Source of the DNA: Sclerotiophoma versabilis
Lineage: Eukaryota; Ascomycota; Dothideomycetes; Pleosporales; Didymellaceae
Assembly: GCA_012274445.1 (NCBI GenBank)
Contig: JAAROD010000058.1
Location: 620,001-684,000 of the forward strand
Length of the DNA: 64,000 nucleotides
Direction: 5' to 3'
Every line of letters starts with the position of its first letter. Position 1 is the stretch's first letter. The position numbers and the translations under genes were made by a program. The notes below the pieces were generated by a model. It saw only the letters and a program-made list of their open reading frames with translations. It did not search any database and had not been told where the DNA came from. Positions 24,405 to 36,270 of the stretch are shown here, piece by piece.

Positions 24405-24593
24405 ATGCGTAATATAACCTTTAATAAGAAGCTCTTTTATAGCAGAAATAAGTTAGATACTATTCTAGTATTAGAAGTAACTGCTATAATTAAGATACTC
24501 TATAAAACTAGTAAAATTATATATATAGAAGACGTAATTAAGCTCTCTATTATAAAGAGAGAAGATCTATTACTTAACTTACCTGCTAAGTAA
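24405..24593 (+). pseudogene. Open remnant of the copia polyprotein (62 codons)
   Basis: A short uninterrupted stretch beginning MRNITFNKKLFYSR lies between the integrase and reverse-transcriptase regions of copia element 3. It resembles the linker found there in copia polyproteins. It is open because it had few Gln/Trp codons to lose, and is not a separate gene. Confidence 0.6.
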
Positions 24594-27500
24594 TAGCTTA
24601 GGGGTAAACCTCTAGAGGGAAGTTAGTTACTAGAAGGCTAGTCTAGTACTAATTAAGCTTCTAAAGATAAGACTACGCAATTAGTTAGCTTAGCTAGTAA
24701 ACTAATAGAGATTCGCGCAGAGTAATAAGATATAGGTCTACTCTTACCTAATTCTATACCTAAGCCTAATAATAAGTAGCTTAGTAATAATCTAGAGGCT
24801 CCTTATATAGAGACTCTGTCTAGTAACTTATAGAAAGTATACTTTACTATTAAAAAAGAGAGCTTACTAGCAGGTATTAAGAATTGTAATAATCTACCTA
24901 TTAGACCTAGCTTTCTAATTATCTTTATACTATCTTAGAAGGTAATAGGAGTAGGTTAACTAAGTATAAGAAGCGCAGAAAGGCGCAGGGGCATAGGCAT
25001 AGCTATTAGGTTAAGCTGTTAGCTCTGCAACTAACAGCATAATAAGCTTAGAGAAGATAATAGAGGGGCTAATAGAGCAGGCCTATATACTATAATTAGC
25101 TTAATTTAATTAGTAGAGTATTTATAGATGCTTAAACCTCTATTTAAGTATATAGAAAGGTATAGAGAGCTTAGAAGAGACCTAATTACTATATATATAG
25201 TTATTAATACCTTAGCTCTACAGGCTAAGAGATTAGTTACTTAAATTAAGCAGCGTATATACTATAATAAGCTCCTTCTACTCTCTAATAAATAGAAAGA
25301 GCTTATATACTACCTACTAGGCGCTTTATTTTACTAGGCGTATAAGAAAGAGATATTAACACTTATTAAAAAGTATATATAGGAAGAAATTAACTAACTA
25401 AGTAGCTTAGATAGGCTTTTACTGCTTAAAAAGGTCTTTATATATAAGTTTAACTAAGATAAATACTTTATAAAATATAAAGCTAGGATTTATATACATA
25501 GAGACCTATAGGCTAAGAATTTAATTAAGTTAACCTATGCTATAATACTTACTACGCGATCTTTTTATACTATAGTAGTAATAGCTGCATAGTTTAACCT
25601 TAAACTATATTAGTATAATATAGCAGGCGTGTTTCTTAACGCAAGCTGCTAGAACTAGCCTTAGGTACTCTATAAGCTGCCTAATAGGTTTAAGAAACCT
25701 AATTAGGTAGTCTGCTTACTATAAGCTCTATATAGACTATATAATTTACTAGTCTTATAGTATAAGAAGCTATCTAGCATACTCTAGGCGCTTAGTTTAA
25801 AGTTATTAAAAGAAGAGCCTTACCTCTTCTTTAATAATAAGTAGAGAATAGTTCTACTTTTCTATATAGATAACATTCTTCTAGTATATTATAGAGATAA
25901 TTAAGCTACTATAGAGTAGCTAATAAGCTTACTTATAGGCAAATATTAGATTAAAGATTATAGAGCTACTAAATAGTTCCTTAGAGTTTAAATTATCTAG
26001 AATTAAGCTACTTATACTATTATACTTATACACAACTCCTATATTAAGAAGCTTACTTCTAAATTTAAGGTTATAGACAAGAGGTTGCTTCTAAGTACCC
26101 CCTTTCTAATAACTAAGCTCCCTAGGCATAAGAGAAAAGCTTTAAAATAGAAGATTAAAGCCTATTAGAAGCGCGTTAGGTCTATTCTATACACAGCTAT
26201 TATAATCTGTCTAGATATAGCTTATACTACATCTTAACTATTCTATTATCTAACTAACTTAAGAGCTGCTTACTTTAAGGTAGTAGCTTAGGTTCTTAGC
26301 TACCTATATAGGACTAAGCACCTAAGTATAAGGTACAGAGCTTATTCTAGGAGCTAGTTACTTATATACAGTAACGCCTTATTTACTAATAATAGTTTAA
26401 CCTATTAATCTTCTTAGAGCTATATTATACAGCTCTTTAGAGGTCTAATTATATAGAAGGTAGCCTAATAAGCTATAGTAACTACTTTAACTATAGAGGC
26501 AGAATTACTAGCTTTAGAGCATATAGCTAAGGAGAGTATAGCTCTAAAATAATTCCTCTATAAACTATAACTTAACTTAGGCATAGTATAGGAGATCTTT
26601 TATAATAACTAGCAGACTATTTAGCTAGTAGTTAAAGAGAGTAAGTAACTTACTACTTAGCTGCGCTATATAGATATATAAAATATATAGTTAAAATAAG
26701 AGTATACTAAGAGTATCTTTATTATTACCTATATAAAGACTAATAAAATGCTAGTAGATAGGCTTATAAAAGCACTGCCTAGGTAAGCCTATAAGCGCTT
26801 TTTAGACTATCTTAACCTATTTAATATCTGCCTAGATACAGATAGAGAGTAGTATATTAATTAGATAATAGGATTAAACTAAGAAAATAAGGCAACTAAT
26901 AGTAATATTTTACAGCTAAATAAGCAGCTTAATAGGTAATAATAAGCTTATTATAGGTTAGAATAAGTTATATAAGTTATAGTCCTATAAATAAAAGCTT
27001 ATTAATAGAGAAATAAAAGATTAATTTCTTAACTAACTAGAGAGAACACCTTTCTTTCTAGAGAAAAACCTAGGCTAAGCTTGCTAATCTACTAGAGGCA
27101 GCTTATTAGAGCGCACTACTAGTAGCTAATAAGCTTAACCTCTAAACTACCTCTACTAGAGAATCTAGAGCTTCTATATATTAGTCTTGCTATTATTAAG
27201 AAGCCTCTTTATTACCTAGTAGGTAACGCGTAGCTTAGTTACGCGCTATAAGCTTATTAGCTACTAAAGATAAATTATAAGTAGGAATAAGTTACTTACA
27301 CTAGTAGTAACTCTACTATTAAGCCTAAGCTTATTATACAGCTTAACCCTAATAGGCTTAAGAAGGGCAGGACTAAAAATAAGCTATTAGACTGCTATTT
27401 ATAAGCTTATTTTTAGAGATTACCTACAGCTTATAGTATAAGTGCCTAGCAGTGCAGTAAAAACACCTCTTAGCCTATTAGCTGCCTAGCTAATTATAGT

Positions 27501-28525
27501 AAAGAGTAGCTGTACTACTTATTAGCAGCGTAGCTACATAACCTCTGCAGAGAGTAGCGTAAAAAGCACTCTTTTAGTAGAGAATAGAGACAGTAGAGTT
27601 ATTATTATTATTACTACTGCTAGTGCTAGTACTAGTAGTAGTTATAGTAGTAGAGATAAAGTTAGAGACCCTAACAGAGCTCTTAGGGCTAGTAGAAGAA
27701 GCTTAGTTAGCTAAAGCTAAGCTAGCTAGGTAAGTAAGCAGCTTATAGGCAGTAGCAGCAGTATAGATAGAGGTAAGGTAGGTAGTAATAGTAGTAGTAG
27801 TGCGCACTTTGCGCTAGGCTTTTAATTACTTCTATATAAAAGTTAGCTAAAAGTTTAAAAAGAGCTGCAGAAAAGATAAAGAGAAGCTTGTTTAGACACT
27901 GCCTAACTACTAAAAGACTAATAAATAAGTAAATAAGGCACTAATAAGTTACTTAAAACATAATTTAGGTATACTTATAGCTATTTTAGATGCGGACTTA
28001 GAGATTATTAAAATAAAGAGGGGCACCTACTTATATAGCTAATAGAGCTAGTAAAGGTTAAGCCTATAGCACGCAACTATTACTATAGACGCTAGCCTCT
28101 AGCTGCTACCTAGTTAGCTATCTAAATTATTTACTATAACTCTTACTACGCTAGAAACAAGCTTAAGACTAACTATTTAGACGCTTATTTAGCTCTGCTA
28201 CTAAAGAAGGTACTACTAACTAAGCCTAGAAGTAACCTATACATAATTAAGTAGCTTAGATAGAGTAAAAGACCTATAAATAAGCTACCTGCTAGACTAT
28301 AAGAAGCTCTTTTAGCTACAGTACTATAGTACTAAGGTATAGGAGGATATAAGATAAGATTAAAGGACTAAAGACATTTAAAAAGATTAACTAAGAGGTA
28401 ACTTAGGTGCTTAGACTCCTGTTTAACCCTATATTTTAGACCTATACTACTAAAAAACTACTAAATAAGCTACTTAACTATAATTTAGCTACTCTCTTAT
28501 TAAATTAGAGAATAACTAGAGAGTG

Positions 28526-28794
28526 TGTTACGTAATTAAGCTGCTTAGTTAGTTATATAGGAGTTAATTAGCCTAGAGAATTAGCTGTAAGCTGCTCTAG
28601 AGCTAACTAGAAGCTTATTATATTAGTATAATAGTAATAAGCAACTCTAACAGTAAGCAGGAGCTTACTTTAGATAGGTTACGTAACCTACACAGATTTC
28701 CTATATATATAACAGATAGCTTTTGTCTAATCTTAGATAGGCACTAATTAAATACTATTAATTAACTAAGTATAGTTCTTTAAGCTTAATTATA
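28526..28794 (+). repeat. 3' LTR of copia element 3 (269 bp)
   Basis: Starts TGTTACGTAATTAAG, is preceded by the purine-rich CTAGAGAGTG, and is followed by the CTAGA duplication. Confidence 0.9.
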
Positions 28795-29829
28795 CTAGAC
28801 TACTAATAAGCTTAGTCTTAAGTAGTTAAAGCACTTTAACACGCATATAAAGGAGCGTACTATTAGTACCTACTAACTACTAGTTATTAATAGCTATAAG
28901 AGCTATAACTTACTTAAATTCTAGTAATACTATAAGGATAATAAGATTATTACTATATATATGCCTCTTTACTTATTATACCTTCTATAGCTACTTAATA
29001 TAGGTTGGTTTTCCCTTTTAAAGAAGGTATATAGATGCTAAGCTAAAATACTTATATATAACTAGATTACCTACTTTATAAAGACTAAGTTCCTCCTATA
29101 CTTTAAAGCAGCCTATAATATAGTGTTTACTCCTAGTAATATCTAAGAAGAGTTCTAAGGTGCTAGATTAGTTCTATTTAACCTAGAATAGGTTATTTTA
29201 ACTCTTAATATAAAGCTGCAGACTCTATTACTACTACTCTCTACTAATAATAAGCTCTAGTAGTTATAAACCTCTAGTAATACTCTAAAATTTAGGTCTT
29301 AATTAACTCTAATTTAAGAGAAGTATAAGAAGTAGCAGAGTAGCTTACCTAGTTCTATTCTAAGCGCGCTTAAGCACTATGCAAAGAGGGGAGTAATTTT
29401 ATCCTATAAGCTAGTTTTAGCTAAATAGAAAATTAGTAAGCTTTAACTAGCTAATAAGGCTGCTACGCAATAAAAATTATATAAACAAAAGTAGGTCTAG
29501 AAAGAAGAGACCTTAATTATTAGAGATAGGCAGTAACTAGTAGCTCTAAAGAAGTTTAGAGCGCGTAGTAATAGAAAGAAGCTAAAGAAGTAGGTACGCG
29601 CTAAAAGAGGTAAACTATTCTAATAACGCTGTAGATAGTATAACTAGACAGAATATAATGCGCGAATATATAAAACTAAGGTAGAAGAGGTATCTAAGTA
29701 ATATTACAGCTTATTTTGCCTTATACAGCACTAATTTATAGTATTTTAGGCTATAATAGAAGAGAGTTTAGTAGAGGCTTAGTAAAAGTAACTAACTTAC
29801 CTATTAACTAGCTTACCTATTAGGTACGT

Positions 29830-30286
29830 TATACTTATAGCTATACTAATAAAGATAACTAGAAAATTAGAGAAATTAAGTAGATAGACAGCTTATATAG
29901 AGTACTAACTAGTATAGTAAAAGTAATAGTAATAGTAAGAGGCTCTACCTACTATAAGCATTCTAATATTACTAAGATTAGATAATAGAGTAGCGCAGTA
30001 ATATATTAAATACTTATTCTTACTATTATAAATAATACCTAGAGCTAATTAGAGTTATCTAGCCTAGGTATCTACCTATAGTAGCTATATAAGTATTTAG
30101 GTAGTTTACTAAGTACTTAAAAAGAAGGTAAAAGTATAAATAAGTAAAATATTATATAATAAGACGCTTATAAAGTACCTACTAATTAGAATTAAGTTAT
30201 ATTAGAGCCTATTTTTATACCTATAGTGTCTAGAATAAGAGCTATATACTTAAGAAAAGTTAAAAGAGCTATTAAAAAACTTAATA
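29830..30286 (+). pseudogene. Copia element 2, second segment (3' non-coding/extra region)
   Basis: The stretch between the Fot1-A right end and the Fot1-B left end. By position and summed length it continues copia element 2 from 20413. No recognisable domain. Confidence 0.65.
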
Positions 30287-32122
30287 TAACCGGTAATTAA
30301 GTTAGCTAGGTAATTAAGTCAGACACTAAATATAGTTCTCTACCTTAATACATTAATAACTTAATACTATAATAAGATATAATAGTGTATAACAGCTTAA
30401 ATTAATTATCTATCTCTGTTATATCTTTCTTATATATACGCTTATTACGCTCTACCTTACTATACTTTTTATAGTATTAAATACCCTTACTACCTACACC
30501 TACCTACACTCTCCCCTTACGCCTCTTATTCTTAACTACTACTTCTACCTCTATTTAAGCTATTAAAACCTCTGCCTCTGCCTAAGATAGAGTCCCTCTC
30601 TTCTAAATCTGCTTCTTTTTACACTTTTTACGCTTAGAAGCAGCAGTATTAGCTGCCTTTAGTTTAGCTACTCTAGCTTTAAGTAATATATAATAGTGCA
30701 CCTTTAATATTAACCTATTTTTAACTTATATTACTATCTTAAGAATTAAATTAGGTAATAAACTCTTATAGTTTCTTATTCTCTTTATAATTAGTATTAT
30801 TTAAGCCTCTATCTTCTAGGTGTTACTTAGTATTTTAGGTTACTAAGGGGTAAATTCTAGTGCTAGTAGTATTAGTGTACAAGGCTTTACTTTAAGCTTT
30901 AATAGCACTGCCTCTAGGTTATCTAGAACTAAGCTAGTTACTCTATAGCTTAATCTAATATTATTAGATAAAAAGGTATGCTTATAGACCTACTAGAAGG
31001 TAGTAAGAAAGGCTTTCTTATTTATATAGTTAATAGAGTAGTCTACTAAGGCTCTAATTTTCTTCTTATACGCCTGCTTTAGAGAAGTAAAACAACCTAT
31101 ATTAAGTAGCTATAGAAGGTATAAGGTATAAGAAGATATATAGAAAGTAATAATCTTATTCTTCTTATATAGGCTCTAAAAGGTAAGTAACTTATAGCTC
31201 TTATAGCTATTAAGAATAAGTAGCTAGTAACTACCTACTGTCTAGGCTTCTATATAGTAGATAAAGTACTATAACTAGTTAAGACTAAGCTTATTTATTA
31301 TCTAGCTATTATTACTAATACTAATTCTCTAGTCCTTAGAGTTATAGTACTAGGCTTAGTTATAGTTCTTTGCTTTAAAGATAAAGAAGAGTAGAACTAT
31401 CTACTCTATAGCATTAATACTAGTAATTATTATTACCTACTTACAGTTACTAGGCTAGACTCTAATTAGCTTAAAACGTCTTTTAGAGGCTGTTACTACC
31501 TTTATAGACCCTCTAATACCTATCTAGAAGCTAGTCTTATTAAAGTTATAGGTGTCTTTATCTAGAATACTATACTTAGCTTTAACATTACGTATAAGAT
31601 TAAACTAGGGACTAATAATAGCTAGATTACTGCATAGAACTCTCTAGTAATTACGCTACCTAGTTACCTAAAACTTAATTCTAGGCTTTTATTTAATAAG
31701 GTTTCTAGCCTATTTCTCTCTAACCTCTCTACTTCTATATATAGTAAGTAGTTAGTTAGCTATAGAGCGTATATATATAAGTAAAGAGGTAAAACCTTAC
31801 TTATTAAGCTTTCTTATATATTATATAATTACCTTCTTTTTAAGCCTACTAAGTTTTAACTAGCTATAGTAGATATTACGCTATGCAGTTATTTTAGCGC
31901 GTTAGTTACTAAGTATACTTTAGGGCACATTATAGATTACAGCAGCGCGTTACTAGCTTAGAAATACGTTAGATTTTATAGCTTAGAAGGTAATAGCAAT
32001 TCTATCTTTATAAAAAAGAGATTTAAGATTAGGTTATTAAGACATTGCAATAGGTAGTAGAAAGAGGTGTAGTTTTAGTAAAGTGTCCGACTTAATTACC
32101 TAGCTAACTTAATTACTAGTTA
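30287..32122 (-). mobile_element. Fot1/pogo-family DNA transposon (B), 1836 bp, RIP-damaged
   Basis: Inverted repeats of 41 bp (30287-30327, 32082-32122) read outward as TAAC.GGTAATTAAGTTAGC and are flanked by TA on both sides. The minus strand encodes DDE transposase remains (KYSILDKDTYNFNKTSF near 31570, then VVTASKRRF). Internal stops are RIP-type, but mutation load is moderate and many CpG survive. The TIR sequence differs from that of transposon A, so it is a distinct family. It is inserted in copia element 2. Confidence 0.85.
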
Positions 32123-32203
32123 TATTACTCTTAAATTAAGCCTTAGAATAAAGAAATAAGTACTCTATAAGTAAGTTTACTAGGTATAAACACCTAGAGA
32201 GTA
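32123..32203 (+). pseudogene. Copia element 2, third segment before its 3' LTR
   Basis: An 81-bp stretch ending in CCTAGAGAGTA, equivalent to the purine-rich end CTAGAGAGTG before the 3' LTR of element 3. Confidence 0.65.
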
Positions 32204-32491
32204 TATTACGTAATAAAGTATATAGATTACTACTATAGAGCTTTTTTCTTACTTTTATACTTTAATTAAATTACTTTAGTACTTAACTACTAAGTAGCTC
32301 TATAGAAGCTTAAAGGCTTACTTAATAAGGTTATAAGACTAAGTAGGTCTCTAGAAGCTTATAAGCTTATTATATAAAATTATATAACCTTTAAATTCTC
32401 TTTATATATAATTAATATTTTAGATATAGATTAGATAGTACTAATTAAATACTATTAATTTTCGAAGTATAGTTTTATAAGCTCTATTATA
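32204..32491 (+). repeat. 3' LTR of copia element 2 (about 288 bp)
   Basis: Starts TATTACGTAATAAAG and is a diverged relative of the 269-bp LTRs of element 3, notably at its start and in the segment GTACTAATTAAATACTATTAATT near the end. Counting back through the two Fot1 insertions, it lies 4265 bp from 16971. The same interval in element 3 is 4253 bp. Confidence 0.8.
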
Positions 32492-33779
32492 ATAGAGAAT
32501 ATAAGGTTAAGTAAGTTAGTTTATTATTTTACTCTAAAAGCTTATTTATAAATATAGAAATAGTAGAGAGGTACTATAATAAGCTAGGCTTTAGACTAGT
32601 GCTTTAGTATATAGAAGGCCTTAGGTACTCTAGCTAATTATACTCTAGCTCTGTAAGTTCTTAGTAGAACTCTAGTAATTTTAATCTCTATAGTAAACTC
32701 TCTAAACTCTTTAGACTAGAGCCTACCTTACTGCTATAAAGGCTACTAGAGAATTATAGATTCTATAAATAGGTTCTATATACCTTTTACTTTCTAATAT
32801 TAGTATATAAAACTCTATACTAGTAGATAGGTATTAAATTTATTTAGTTTCTACTTATATACAGCTCTTAATAGCTAGCTTCTTATAGTTAAGTACTATT
32901 TAATTATTAGTAATATACTTATAGTAAGAGAATAATTTTAAGATAAAGAGATATTATTTAAAATAATACCTAATTATACCTAATAATAAAGAAATCTAGA
33001 TATAGTAGAACTATAAGCTTCTAGAAAGAATAGTAATAGACTTATAGGTATAGTAGTAGTAGGTATAGTAATTATAGTAGTAGTAATAGTTAGAGTAGTA
33101 GTAGTAGTAATAGTAGTAATAGTAGTAATAGTACTAGTAGAGAAGTAGAAAGAAAATAAAGCTTTTTATAATATTTTAATATAAGTATAGAATTATAATA
33201 TTATAATTATACAGGTATATATTACCTTTTAAAATAAGATATTATATTACTTAAGGTAAAGGTAGACTTACTATACTATAGTATAGTAATAGAGCACGCT
33301 ACTAGACTCTAGAAGCTTTCTATACTCTAGAAAGTACCTTATCTATAGTTATAAATACTTAACTACTAGTAGAAGTAGGTATAATACTACTAGAAAACTT
33401 CTACTCTACTATATAGAGCTATAATTTATAGAAAATAGTTTTCTTATTTATTTTTAAGAGCCTAGAAAGTATACTAAGTATACTATACTTACTACTAATA
33501 TATATATACTAGAAATATAATAAAGTATTATATATAATTATAATAGGTACCTATCATTTAGCTAGGTACCTAGAAGGTATATTATAATAGAAAGTAAGTA
33601 TCTTAGATATTTTTAAGATAATTTTATATAAAATATATAAATAATATAAGAGTATATAACTCTACTATATTATATACTCTAAGTATAGAAGAAACTATAC
33701 TCTAATATTTTTAAGTATATAAGTTACTCTTATTTAATCTTATAAGAGATTAGAAATATAAATATTAATTATCTAAATA
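32492..33779. other. Unassigned RIPed sequence
   Basis: AT-rich and CpA-depleted. It contains an AGT/TAG-rich run at about 33040-33130 like the tracts inside copia, and a palindromic GGTACCT...AGGTACC pair near 33547-33580. I could not assign it to an element. Confidence 0.4.
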
Positions 33780-34790
33780 TATACTCTTAAGCTTCTTAAT
33801 CTCTTTATAATAGCTTACTTACCTCTATAGTTTAGGCGTTTAAAAGAGTCTTAAAGAAGGTAGTATTAATTATATATAAGATAGTATTAGCATAATAAAA
33901 GATTACTAAGCTTTAAGTAGTAAATAAGGCTACTTTATACTAGAAATTATATTAGAGAAAGTTAATTAAAGTAAAAGAGATTCTTATAGTTAAAAAGGGC
34001 TAGTAAATAACTACTCTTAAGAAGTTTAAAGCACGTAGTAATAGTAAGAAGTAGAAGAAGAAAGTATATACTAAAGAGGCTAAGTTCTTCTAATAATACT
34101 ATAAATAGTATAAAGATACTAGGTATAAAATTTAAATATATAAGAATAAAGTAGAAGAAGTCTCTAAGTAATATTAAAGGTTATTCTACTCTATATAGTA
34201 TAAGAGTAGGTTATTATAAGCTATAATAAAGTAGGTTTAAGTATAGTCTTAGTAAAAGTATATAGCTTACTTATATATATAGCTTACTATTATATAGTAG
34301 AGAAAGGCCTACTTAGTAGCCTAAATTTAAGGTGCGAATATATATATATTTTTACTCTATTTTAGCTATAATAATTATAAGCCTAGATACTAATACTATA
34401 TAAGCAGAGGCTATGTAGATTTAGAGTTAAGTAGGTAACTAGAGCTAAGGCAACTAGTAGTAATAATCTCTATTAACCTTACCTAAGTTATACTGTACTT
34501 ACTAGGTACTAAAATAGTATAGTAGGCTAAATAGGTATTAGGCCTATCTCTACTATAAGAATCTAGTATAGAGAACTCTTAGCTATAACCCTGCAGGCAT
34601 ATAGCTAGCCTTACTACTATATAGTCTCTACTTTTAGGCTGTTTCTCTACTTTAAATATAAGAGAGTATGTTATATAGTAAAGAAAGGCCTACTTAGTAG
34701 CCTAAATTTAGAGTGCGAATATATATATATTTTTACTCTATTTTAGCTATAACACTTACCTATAAGGTATATTAAAGAAAATTTAAATAT
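33780..34790 (+). pseudogene. Fot1/pogo-like relic (D), interrupted by the TRIM
   Basis: From about 33790 the plus strand aligns with the transposase C-terminal region at 29440-29760 and with the reverse complement of 8724-9216. The TRIM at 34288-34754 splits its 3' end: AGCTTAC lies on the left and CTTACCTATAAGGTAT on the right, which together restore the TIR-like end seen at 8724-8769. The upstream half is missing. Confidence 0.65.
34288..34754 (+). mobile_element. TRIM: 467-bp miniature LTR retrotransposon, TSD CTTAC
   Basis: Two 86-bp direct terminal repeats (34288-34373 and 34669-34754) surround 295 bp and are flanked by CTTAC (34283-34287, 34755-34759). The second repeat starts TGTTATATAG and ends TATAACA. 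The first has TG and CA mutated to TA. The interior starts with the copia-type primer-binding site ATTATAAGCCTAG (34374-34386) and ends with the purine run AAGAGAGTA. There is no coding capacity. A solo LTR with its own TSD (4958) and a partial copy (36205) show that this is a mobile family. Confidence 0.88.
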
Positions 34791-34975
34791 TATATAATTT
34801 TACTTAATAAGCTTATAGGCTTCTAGAAACCTACTTAGTTTTATATCTTTATTAAGTAAGCCTTTAAGCTTTTATAGAGCTACTTAGTAGTTAAGTACTA
34901 AAATAGCCTAATTAGAGTATAAAAGTAAGAAAAAAGCTCTATAGTAGTAATCTACACGCTTTATTATATTATAAG
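34790..34975 (-). repeat. Partial copia LTR in reverse orientation
   Basis: The reverse complement aligns with 32204-32400, the 5' two thirds of the element-2 LTR, including the block GATTACTACTATAGAGC and the AGTACTTAACTACTAAGTAGC segment. It is truncated at its left end. Confidence 0.65.
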
Positions 34976-35707
34976 AATTCTACTAGAGATTTTAGATTTC
35001 TAAATTTTTTAATAAATTCTTTTATAAGATTCTTCTTAATATACTTATATAGTATCTTAAGCTCTTTCTTAAATAGCTAATATATAGGCCTAAAAAGTAG
35101 TTCTTTTTCTTTCTTAAGTTTAATCTTATAATTCTAAAATTAATATTTAGGTAGTACTATTATAAATAACTCTTCTTTATATATCTAAGTATAATAATAA
35201 TATATATCTAGTATACTAAAAAGAATACTTTTATTCTCTTTAACTATTATAAAGAGGCTTTCTTTTTTTATATAGTTAACTACTCTATTTAAGTATATCT
35301 TATATATTAAAGAGATATTATTAATTTTCTTCTTATTTACTAGCTATAAATAACTCTAAAAATCTATTAAATCTTAGTTTTAAATTCTATAAAGTTATTA
35401 AGCTATATATTATTCTTAATAAAAGTAGTTTTACTTATTATATTTTAAATAAAGAGTTAAGTTTATCTAAAGGCTTTACTTTATATATATAATATAGCTA
35501 GCTTAACCTTATTTTCTTCTTTAATAGATATACCTTAAAAAGTAAAGAATAAGTTAAACTAAAAAAGGTAATTCTTAAGCTTAGAATAGTTTCTATTATA
35601 GAAGTCTAGTTTAGTAACCTTAAAGCTAGCTAAATTATATATATTAGTAGAGTTACTAGAAGTAGTATAATTTACTAATATATTACTTATATTAAGAGTA
35701 TTTAAAA
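34976..35707 (-). pseudogene. Ty3/gypsy relic (gag and protease/RT junction)
   Basis: The minus strand shows gag-like remains (SKVTKLDFYNRNYSKLKNYL near 35620-35560) and the typical gypsy segment before the reverse transcriptase (KEKELLFRPIY, then KKELKILYKYI near 35130-35040). The expected distance between them is too short, so there is an internal deletion. Stops are RIP-type. Confidence 0.65.
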
Positions 35708-35949
35708 TATTAAAGTTATACTTTAGTTAAAGACTATAAGTACTAGTTCTATTAATTCTTAGGTATAAATAGTATATAGTAAATTAGGTAGAGTTATTAC
35801 CTAGTAAAATACTATAATAATAGAAAGTAATAATAAGTTATATAGAGTAGACTATTTAGCTTAAGAGTTAGGTTAAGAGTCTAAAGATAAACTTAATTAA
35901 TAAGATTAAATATAAACTATAAGAGTTATATTTCTACTTACTATATACT
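35708..35949 (+). repeat. RIPed direct copy of the 251-bp repeat (probable gypsy LTR)
   Basis: Starts TATTAAAGTTATAC and ends CTATATACT. It aligns along its length with 4301-4551, the differences being mainly CA to TA and TG to TA. It sits where the 5' LTR of the minus-strand gypsy relic would be. Confidence 0.65.
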
Positions 35950-36204
35950 AATAATTATTCTATATAGGTTCTAATATTCTAGTATTATTCTAACTTAGTA
36001 TATTATAAAATATTATAGAATTTCTTAGAATATATATAATATATTCTATTATAGTATTCTACTAAGTAATTAGAATAGGTAGAGTAGTATATTATTAGTT
36101 TCTATATTACTAACCTTCTTAAGAACTATTAGGTTATCTTTAAGTATTATTAATTCTTTCTTTTCTTATCTTCTACTATACTACCTCTTAAGGTTTATAA
36201 CAGC

Positions 36205-36270
36205 CTACTTAGTAGCCTAAATTTAGATTATAAATATATATATTTTTTTACTCTATTTTTAGCTATAATA
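36205..36270 (+). repeat. Partial TRIM LTR
   Basis: Shares GCCTACTTAGTAGCCTAAAT and the TTTTTAGCTATAATA end with the 86-bp repeats. The 5' end is missing or diverged. Confidence 0.65.

Larger units (their letters stand above)
21248..28794 (+). mobile_element. Full-length Ty1/copia retrotransposon (element 3), TSD CTAGA
   Basis: Two 269-bp LTRs (21248-21516, 28526-28794) bound 7547 bp and are flanked by CTAGA (21243-21247, 28795-28799). The 3' LTR keeps its TG start. In order on the plus strand: primer-binding site (21517-21530), gag with a Cys/His cluster (about 22630-22685, CPCKKKRN followed by H and C), protease/integrase region, an open 62-codon remnant at 24405-24593, reverse transcriptase (about 25430-26170), RNase H (to about 26850), then about 1.6 kb of extra sequence before the LTR. 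All frames carry RIP-type stops. CpG and some CpA sites survive, so it is less mutated than its relatives. It interrupts the Fot1 transposase reading frame. Confidence 0.9.
20414..29829 (+). mobile_element. Fot1/pogo-family DNA transposon (A), split by copia element 3
   Basis: Terminal inverted repeats of 45 bp (20412-20456 and 29787-29831, counting the flanking TA) agree at about 41 of 45 positions and sit on TA dinucleotides, the Tc1/mariner target. Coding remains on the plus strand show the DDE transposase: KAKYSI..DIYNFNKTSF (20960-21010) upstream of the insertion, and LKHFN.H.KERTI, MPLY and a basic tail with a former GHNARTC-type motif (28800-29760) downstream. Removing copia element 3 and one TSD leaves 1864 bp, a normal size for Fot1-type elements. 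It lies within copia element 2. Confidence 0.85.
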
